This document shows positions 52,634 to 57,990 of a stretch of 64,000 nucleotides of DNA, piece after piece (position 1 is the stretch's first letter; each line of letters begins with the position of its first letter). The stretch is taken from assembly GCA_017502865.1 (NCBI GenBank), contig JAFVUD010000005.1:80007-144006 (forward strand). Reading direction: 5' to 3'. The translations under genes were made by a program, and so were the position numbers. The stretch is from Alphaproteobacteria bacterium (GTDB lineage: Bacteria; Pseudomonadota; Alphaproteobacteria; Rs-D84). Below the pieces are notes generated by a model that saw only the letters and a program-made list of their open reading frames with translations, searched no databases and was not told the origin of the DNA.

Positions 52634-54383
52634 GTTTGTCATTATATTATCATCATTGTTTTTGCTGATTAATAAACCAGCATTGGCAAACACAGTCCAA
52701 TCACAGCCCGCTGAAAACGAAATCACATTGGCAGATTACCTGGAACGGGAACCAGACCAAACCGAATGTGCGACGGCGGCATTTGCCGATGCATTGGCGG
52801 CAAACGCATCACAAATTTCTGCCGATGCATACGAAAGCGATGTTCGTCTGTGGATAAACACCGTGTTTGCAGCCCCCGCAACATTGGATGCCGTTTTGGC
52901 ATGCCCAGAACTGCAAAACACCCCAGACACCCAGGCCATTAAATTTATGCCAATTATGTACACATTCCCCAATGGTCGTGAAATTGTCATTAATTACGAA
53001 ACCCAGCCGAAAATTCTAAAACAACGACGTACACTGGGCAACAAACGTGAATTACCAACCGACGGAAACGCCAATCCACGCATTGGTGCCACCGGCGACG
53101 ATTCCATATGGACATACACAGATCCTGCATGGTACGCAATTATGATAACCGAACACGGTGCACTGGACGAATTTGCTGGTCCTGGCAAAAACAACACAAT
53201 TTCTATGGATTACATTCGTGATAATATCGACGACCTGTACCCATCTGGATATAATTGCAGCGACAAAAGTGCCAAATCACGTGATATCACCATGATACAC
53301 CGTGCCACAAAACAGACCGTTGGCCTGGCCGATGCTGGCGAAAAAGATTCCAACGACTATTACATTGCCGGTGACGTAAATCTGCAATGGTTGTCATATC
53401 TGGAAATTGCACTGGACGTCGCATTAACTGTTGTCACAGTTGGTGGATCCCAGGCTGTGACCGGCGTGACCAAGGCCGTCCGTGCATCACGTTCATTAAA
53501 AACACTATCCCAATCATTACGTGGCCTGCGTACACTGGATTCTGTTCGTGATTACATCCGTCTGTCCAACCAACTGGATAATGCAAAAGATGCGTTAAAA
53601 AAATTAGACCGTATTACAGATGCCGCAGAATACCGTAAAAAATCCCGTGAAATCGATAATCTAACCGACCGCATGCGTCAAATGGAACGTACCGACGACA
53701 ATGTAAAAAAATTCAAACAACAATCCGAAACATTCCAGCAACTTAACCAGTACCGCCATCAATTACAGGCCCTGCGTGGTCGCAGAACAACCGGCAACAT
53801 TATCACCCGTGGGTGGCGTACACTGCGTGCCGTTAACAGCGGTGGCAAACAATTAAACAACGCCGCCAAATTGGCCCGTTCTGCCCGCATTGGCCGCACC
53901 AGCACACTGTCCGGCCGTGTACGTGATTGGCTGTTTCAATCCACAATGTCAAACATCGGTGCACTGGGGAAACTGGCCGCCACAGGCACACTGATTTCTG
54001 GTGCATTAAAATTCATAGGTGGCATGTACGATTGGACCGAAACCAGCACCGGTGAATACACCAGCGGTGTTGATTTTGCACCATTGTTGCTATTATCTGC
54101 CGACGATTTACAGGGCCAAGAAAACGTTGTTAATCACGGCATGTGGTTGCTGTGGTCGGGCAGCTCGACCAGCCCATCTGACGACGATGCCGCATACCTG
54201 CAGGCCACCGATTTTGCATCCAAACTGCACCAGGATTTATACGAAATGCAGAACGACACCGCATCACCCTGCAACGTTGACATCTGGGTTGTACGTCCTG
54301 TATTACGCAACCCACAATCTGAAACACCCCAGTTATATTACCTGATTATGAACGACCAACCATGGACAACCGCAGACAAATAA
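52626..54383 (+). CDS. exported protein with two membrane segments and a coiled coil
   Basis: 585 residues from the ATG at 52626, chosen because it gives a clean signal peptide (MTRFVIILSSLFLLINKPALA) and an 8-base overlap with the upstream gene. A Cys-containing N-domain of about 230 residues, a hydrophobic segment near 255-275 (YLEIALDVALTVVTVGG), a basic coiled coil (about 310-385, including REIDNLTDRMRQMERTDDN), a second hydrophobic segment near 445-465 (LGKLAATGTLISGALKFIGG) and a C-terminal domain. The plan matches that of the preceding protein, so they may be partners or distant relatives. Unknown family. Confidence 0.75.
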   Translation: MTRFVIILSSLFLLINKPALANTVQSQPAENEITLADYLEREPDQTECATAAFADALAANASQISADAYESDVRLWINTVFAAPATLDAVLACPELQNTPDTQAIKFMPIMYTFPNGREIVINYETQPKILKQRRTLGNKRELPTDGNANPRIGATGDDSIWTYTDPAWYAIMITEHGALDEFAGPGKNNTISMDYIRDNIDDLYPSGYNCSDKSAKSRDITMIHRATKQTVGLADAGEKDSNDYYIAGDVNLQWLSYLEIALDVALTVVTVGGSQAVTGVTKAVRASRSLKTLSQSLRGLRTLDSVRDYIRLSNQLDNAKDALKKLDRITDAAEYRKKSREIDNLTDRMRQMERTDDNVKKFKQQSETFQQLNQYRHQLQALRGRRTTGNIITRGWRTLRAVNSGGKQLNNAAKLARSARIGRTSTLSGRVRDWLFQSTMSNIGALGKLAATGTLISGALKFIGGMYDWTETSTGEYTSGVDFAPLLLLSADDLQGQENVVNHGMWLLWSGSSTSPSDDDAAYLQATDFASKLHQDLYEMQNDTASPCNVDIWVVRPVLRNPQSETPQLYYLIMNDQPWTTADK

Positions 54384-54384
54384 A

Positions 54385-55557
54385 ATGGCACACCATACAC
54401 CATCTTTATCAATACTGATATTTGTCATGACCATGGGATTGGCAAACGCATCTTTTCTGCAACCGGTCAGTTTTCCAAAAACCGCCAACGATGCATCATT
54501 TATAACCCAAACCAATAACAAAGCCACGGGCTATGAACCATTTCGTGGTAAATCGGCATACCGCACACTTAAAATAGAATCCCAGGAAGAGTATATCGCC
54601 CGCATGGTTGCCGCAGCCGAGGCCGAAAGCCAACACGACCTGGCCACAATGACAATTGCAGAATATTGCGACAAATATCCACTGGATGCAAAATATTGCA
54701 GACAAACCCCAGATCTGTTTAATCAAATCGCCGCTATTGGGAACCAACAAACGCCGTCCCAGCCAACGGTTCCACCAACGCCAACACAACCAACAGAACC
54801 TGGACAACCAACAACACCTGTCCAGCCAACAACACCAACGACACCCACACAACCTGTACAACCCACACAACCTGTACAACCAACGCAACCATCGTTGGCC
54901 GGTCCTGTTGTCGGGTACAGCACATCTGGCCAACCTGTAATCGCCAGTTCCAAGATACACAACGGCCCATGCACCCCATCACAACGCAGTACACATTTTG
55001 CAAACGAAATATACACAACGGGCCAATACGAAATATCCGATCCCGCTTTTGACAAAGCAATGGCCACAACTTTCCGCACCGAAGGCGAATGTGGCAACGA
55101 CCCCGACGATACCGGCGGCTATACATGCTATGGCATATCACAAAACAATAATCCCGAAGTTGATGTTCGCAACATAACACGTGCCGATGCCGAAAGAATA
55201 GGGCACGACAAATACTATACCCGCTATGGCATTGAAAAATTACCCGACAATTCACGTGGCAATGTATTCATGCTGGGGTGGGCCGGTGGCACCATCACAG
55301 GCATTCACCGTTTTTGTAATTTTCTGGGCATAAAAAAACGCAACAAAATCGATGCCGAGGTTGTATCTGCCGCCGAAAACTATCCTGGCGACATCCACAA
55401 CGATTTCCTGAACAACCAACAGGAATTCTATATCCAGGTCGCCAGACGTGGCAACAACAGAAAATTCTTAAAGGGCTGGATGAACCGTGTTCAATTAATG
55501 CGTGAAAACGGCTGTCACACACCAACGACAAAACCATTAACACGAAATGCGTCATAA
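54385..55557 (+). CDS. exported GH108-like muramidase with N-terminal FLQP module
   Basis: 390 residues. Signal peptide to A22; module FLQPVSFPKTANDASF, GYEPFRGKSAYRTLKIESQE, YIARM, IAEYCDKYPLDAKYC (24-105); a Pro/Thr/Gln linker (about 124-170, with PVQPTQPVQPTQP repeats); then a domain resembling GH108 N-acetylmuramidases with the probable catalytic E233 in FRTEGECGNDPDDTGG, the CYGIS turn and ITRADAERIGHDKYYTRYG, and a C-terminal peptidoglycan-binding-like part. It probably cuts the glycan strand of peptidoglycan. Last gene of the coupled operon, one base after the previous stop. Confidence 0.82.
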   Translation: MAHHTPSLSILIFVMTMGLANASFLQPVSFPKTANDASFITQTNNKATGYEPFRGKSAYRTLKIESQEEYIARMVAAAEAESQHDLATMTIAEYCDKYPLDAKYCRQTPDLFNQIAAIGNQQTPSQPTVPPTPTQPTEPGQPTTPVQPTTPTTPTQPVQPTQPVQPTQPSLAGPVVGYSTSGQPVIASSKIHNGPCTPSQRSTHFANEIYTTGQYEISDPAFDKAMATTFRTEGECGNDPDDTGGYTCYGISQNNNPEVDVRNITRADAERIGHDKYYTRYGIEKLPDNSRGNVFMLGWAGGTITGIHRFCNFLGIKKRNKIDAEVVSAAENYPGDIHNDFLNNQQEFYIQVARRGNNRKFLKGWMNRVQLMRENGCHTPTTKPLTRNAS

Positions 55558-55563
55558 TTCTTA

Positions 55564-55592
55564 TTGTAAAAACGACCGTAATTTCGTATAAT
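55564..55592 (+). promoter_or_regulatory. promoter of the 55622 gene
   Basis: TTGTAA (55564-55569), 17 bases, TATAAT (55587-55592), then 29 bases to the ATG with AGGGGA before it. Confidence 0.7.
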
Positions 55593-55621
55593 GTAAGCAT
55601 AAGCAACCCAGGGGAAAAGAA

Positions 55622-55939
55622 ATGAAAAAAATATTTGCCGCATTATTATTGATAACAACCGCTATTGGTTCTGCATCTGCATACCAGGTTATGTCTTCCA
55701 AAGAATTAGGCAAAAACGATGCCCGCAATCAAAACGTTGTTGTAAAATGCACCACTGATACCGGCCGTGTATCAAACCAAACATGTTCTTTACGCCGCTA
55801 TGCAAAATGCACCGGCACAGGCAACAACAAAAATTGCGCTGGCTGGCAACCATGGAAAGATTTACGCAACCCATCAAAAACATATTCCGATTGGCGTTCG
55901 GCCGCATCTGCATGCTGCCGTGCCAAGGGCCTGCGTTAA
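55622..55939 (+). CDS. small exported basic Cys protein
   Basis: 105 residues. Signal peptide MKKIFAALLLITTAIGSASA, then about 85 residues, basic, with six Cys (VVKCTTDTGRVSNQTC, RRYAKCTGTGNNKNC, ASACCRAKG) and several Trp. The Cys spacing and size are reminiscent of secreted disulfide-rich effectors or inhibitors, but no family is recognised. It has its own promoter and terminator, directly after the coupled exported operon. Confidence 0.72.
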   Translation: MKKIFAALLLITTAIGSASAYQVMSSKELGKNDARNQNVVVKCTTDTGRVSNQTCSLRRYAKCTGTGNNKNCAGWQPWKDLRNPSKTYSDWRSAASACCRAKGLR

Positions 55940-55950
55940 GACAAACAAAA

Positions 55951-55972
55951 AACCGCCGATTGGCGGTTTTTA
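55951..55972. terminator. terminator after the 55622 gene
   Basis: AACCGCC (55951-55957), GATT, GGCGGTT (55962-55968), then TTTATC; As before it provide Ts for the opposite strand gene. Confidence 0.8.
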
Positions 55973-56674
55973 TCTTTGTTTGTCATCTAAAATAAACAAA
56001 TGACAATCTGACAAAACCATATCATGAATTGCCGCATCTTTGTTCGGCACCTTCCACCATCTTTCTGTAGATTTCAGCGGTTCCAACGCAAACACAAAAC
56101 CTGAATCACGCAAAGTTGTCTGATTTACCGCCGCCCGTGCCATAATTGGTGCATCACCACCAACAATAACACAGCCACTTTCGGTCTCTTTACCAATATT
56201 TTTCTCGATATCACTGCGACGAACCATATATAAATATGTTTCATTACCATCTGGCAGGCTGTACCAATTTGGTCCAACCGACATACCATCATATATGACT
56301 AATTTGTACTGATTGCTGGCAAACACAAAAAAGTCTGTCGCCTGTAATTGGTTCTTGCCCCATTTACGCACCAACGCAAATCGCAGTGCCATTGCCAAAT
56401 CACCCAGGAACAACCGCAACCGAAAATAATCTTCTTTGGCCTCTAACACGTCCTTGCCGGGGGCCAGTTTTATTGGTGATCCATGAAACAAATATTCCCC
56501 ACTGAATCGATATTGAATCATGTCTTTTAAATGCATTTCTGGCATAATTGGGGGCAAAATACCTGTTTTCGATGTTTCTTGTTTTACCTGGCCAGATTGC
56601 GATTGTTCTGGCTGTGGCCGCATTTCTAATTCTGCTTTAATCGTGCCCCAGAAATTTTTCAAACCATTTTTCAT
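55970..56674 (-). CDS. FHGSP protein, second of a tandem pair
   Basis: 234 residues from the ATG at 56674, which has AAAGG 9 bases before it; a GTG two codons upstream is less likely. No signal peptide. Shared blocks with the upstream paralogue: YLFHGSPIKLAPGKDVL, LAMALRFALVRKWG, DFFVFASNQYKLVIYD, PIMARAAVNQTTLRDSGFVF and RWWKVPNKDAAIHD. The His-Gly-Ser and following GxxL block recalls the start of ADP-ribosyltransferase-like folds (Arr, for example), but the other catalytic residues cannot be assigned from sequence alone. Cytosolic; function unknown. Confidence 0.7.
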   Translation of the reverse strand: MKNGLKNFWGTIKAELEMRPQPEQSQSGQVKQETSKTGILPPIMPEMHLKDMIQYRFSGEYLFHGSPIKLAPGKDVLEAKEDYFRLRLFLGDLAMALRFALVRKWGKNQLQATDFFVFASNQYKLVIYDGMSVGPNWYSLPDGNETYLYMVRRSDIEKNIGKETESGCVIVGGDAPIMARAAVNQTTLRDSGFVFALEPLKSTERWWKVPNKDAAIHDMVLSDCHLFILDDKQR

Positions 56675-56680
56675 AGACAC

Positions 56681-57316
56681 TTACCTTTGATTTTCAAAAC
56701 ACAGCATTTTATCGGTCAACACATGTTCTTTAATAACCTTGTCTTGGTTTGCAACCCACCACCATCGTGACGTTGTTTCCGGATTAACATCAACTGCGAA
56801 CACAAATCCATTTTTACGCAGTGCATTTGGCGTAACCATTGCCCGTGCCACAATCGGCACCGCATTAATAGATGTTTCTTCTTTTGTAATCATTTCACGT
56901 GGCACCGCATAGATATATGCCGGCACATTCGAATTCCGCCACCCGACACCAATTTCCGCCGACGAAATTACAATTCGATAACTTTTACTGACATACACAA
57001 AGAAATCTTTACCACATTCTTGGTCAACACCCCATGTACGCACCATTGCGAACCGTAACGCATCGTTTAACAGCCCTGCAAAAACCAGTCCTTGCCCACG
57101 TACACCACTTTTTGTACTGGGGCGCAACATATCTGTTCCCGGCTCTAACTTTACAGGCGAGCCATGAAAAAAATATTTATTTTCATCCCTTAATTGCAAC
57201 ATTTGTTCCAACGACACTTCGCCAATTGGCACGAATCTGGGGCAGGGCTGACATTGCACTTCATCCGCCACAACTTGCTTTCTAGGTCTAAAAAAATCTT
57301 TTAAATTAAGCCTCAT
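56681..57316 (-). CDS. FHGSP protein, first of a tandem pair
   Basis: 211 residues from ATG 57316 (MRLNLKDFFRPRKQVVADEV). A longer frame is rejected because the promoter TTGACA-16-TACACT lies inside it and would start transcription at about this ATG, leaderless. Blocks: YFFHGSPVKLEPGTDML, LNDALRFAMVRTWG, DFFVYVSKSYRIVISS, PIVARAMVTPNALRKNGFVF, RWWWVANQDKVIKE. It is a clear paralogue of the 55970 protein, whose gene begins 6 bases further on. Possible ADP-ribosyltransferase-like fold, unproven. Confidence 0.7.
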   Translation of the reverse strand: MRLNLKDFFRPRKQVVADEVQCQPCPRFVPIGEVSLEQMLQLRDENKYFFHGSPVKLEPGTDMLRPSTKSGVRGQGLVFAGLLNDALRFAMVRTWGVDQECGKDFFVYVSKSYRIVISSAEIGVGWRNSNVPAYIYAVPREMITKEETSINAVPIVARAMVTPNALRKNGFVFAVDVNPETTSRWWWVANQDKVIKEHVLTDKMLCFENQR

Positions 57317-57324
57317 ACTAAAAC

Positions 57325-57352
57325 AGTGTACTACAAACATGCTTTTTGTCAA
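57325..57352 (-). promoter_or_regulatory. promoter of the FHGSP pair, leaderless type
   Basis: TTGACA (57352-57347), 16 bases, TACACT (57330-57325) on the minus strand. Only 8 bases separate the -10 box from the ATG. Confidence 0.65.
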
Positions 57353-57365
57353 CAATAATTCCAAA

Positions 57366-57385
57366 AGAAAAGGCGGCATTGCCGC
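57366..57385 (-). terminator. terminator after tRNA-Val
   Basis: On the minus strand GCGGC, AAT, GCCGC (57385-57373) is followed by CTTTTCTTTT. It closes the tRNA cluster before the FHGSP promoter. Confidence 0.65.
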
Positions 57386-57390
57386 AAAAC

Positions 57391-57467
57391 TGGTGGATGT
57401 GATTGGACTCGAACCAACGACCTCTTCGATGTGAACGAAGCGCTCTAACCAACTGAGCTACACATCC
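57391..57467 (-). tRNA. tRNA-Val(CAC)
   Basis: 77 bases with encoded CCA. Acceptor GGATGTG/CACATCC, discriminator A, D-arm GCTC/GAGC, anticodon stem CTTCG/CGAAG around TTCACAT (anticodon CAC, valine), T-arm GTTGG-TTCGAGT-CCAAT. Confidence 0.97.
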
Positions 57468-57483
57468 ATTCCAAAAAACAAAA

Positions 57484-57506
57484 ATCGCCTGAACATTCGG
57501 CGAATT
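57484..57506 (-). terminator. terminator after tRNA-Leu(TAA)
   Basis: On the minus strand TCGCC and GGCGA pair across an eight-base loop and are followed by TTTTTGTTTTTT. It lies between the GAA/CUUG element and tRNA-Val. Confidence 0.65.
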
Positions 57507-57514
57507 TGACTGTG

Positions 57515-57540
57515 CCATACGAAGCCTTGGCGAAGTATGG
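57515..57540 (+). repeat. GAA/CUUG hairpin element beside tRNA-Leu(TAA)
   Basis: CCATAC (57515-57520), GAA, GCCTTGGC (57524-57531), GAA, GTATGG (57535-57540). Six-bp outer stem, symmetric GAA/GAA internal loop, two pairs, CUUG tetraloop when read as plus-strand RNA. Its last three bases are the complement of the tRNA CCA end. Same plan as the elements at 39899-39926 and 44829-44854. Confidence 0.65.
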
Positions 57541-57624
57541 TGGGGATAGTGGGACTCGAACCCACACGGTCGCAATGACCAAAGGATTTTAAGTCCTCAG
57601 CGTCTACCATTCCGCCATATCCCC
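57538..57624 (-). tRNA. tRNA-Leu(TAA)
   Basis: 87 bases with encoded CCA and a long class II variable arm (GGTCATTGCGACC). Acceptor GGGGATA/TATCCCC, anticodon loop CTTAAAA (anticodon TAA, leucine), T-arm GTGGG-TTCGAGT-CCCAC. Confidence 0.97.
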
Positions 57625-57636
57625 GAAGACTCTTTT

Positions 57637-57657
57637 AATAAAGCCGCACCTGCGGCC
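57637..57657 (-). terminator. terminator after tRNA-Ala
   Basis: On the minus strand GCCGCAGGTGCGGC (57656-57643) is followed by TTTATTAAAA. Confidence 0.55.
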
Positions 57658-57663
57658 AATGTT

Positions 57664-57739
57664 TGGTGGAGCTGATGGGACTCAAACCCACGACCTCTAC
57701 GATGCGAACGTAGCGCTCTATCAGCTGAGCTACAACCCC
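57664..57739 (-). tRNA. tRNA-Ala(CGC)
   Basis: 76 bases with encoded CCA. Acceptor GGGGTTG/CAGCTCC contains the G3-U70 pair that identifies alanine tRNAs; anticodon stem CTACG/CGTAG around TTCGCAT (anticodon CGC, alanine). Confidence 0.97.
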
Positions 57740-57746
57740 TAAATCC

Positions 57747-57833
57747 TGGTGGGCGTAAGAAGACTCGAACTTCCAAGGTATTGCTACCACTAGTACCTGA
57801 AACTAGCGCGTCTACCAATTCCGCCATACGCCC
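57747..57833 (-). tRNA. tRNA-Leu(CAG)
   Basis: 87 bases with encoded CCA and long variable arm. Acceptor GGGCGTA/TACGCCC, anticodon stem CTAGT/ACTAG around TTCAGGT (anticodon CAG, leucine). It lies 7 bases upstream of tRNA-Ala in the transcript, so the two are cotranscribed. Confidence 0.97.
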
Positions 57834-57904
57834 AATAAAAATGCTTAAAGCGACCTGAATAATAACTCAATTCATTATATTTTGCAACAAGAAAAATTTA
57901 AACT

Positions 57905-57932
57905 TTGCATTTTTTATTAAATAAAATATACA
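57905..57932 (+). promoter_or_regulatory. promoter of the 57991 gene
   Basis: TTGCAT (57905-57910), 16 bases, TATACA (57927-57932), giving a leader of about 50 bases. Confidence 0.6.
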
Positions 57933-57990
57933 TTTGGCTTATTATTTCACTTGCCCTGAAATTTACAAATTTGCTAACATTAAACCAGAG

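Noticed and set aside
54750-54900. Tandem short repeats considered as a CRISPR or minisatellite
   Set aside because: They are in-frame codons for a Pro/Thr/Gln linker (PVQPTQP units) inside an exported hydrolase, without spacers.
57380-57840. tRNA cluster considered as an integration site
   Set aside because: No integrase gene, direct repeat of a tRNA 3' end or abrupt composition change is seen nearby.
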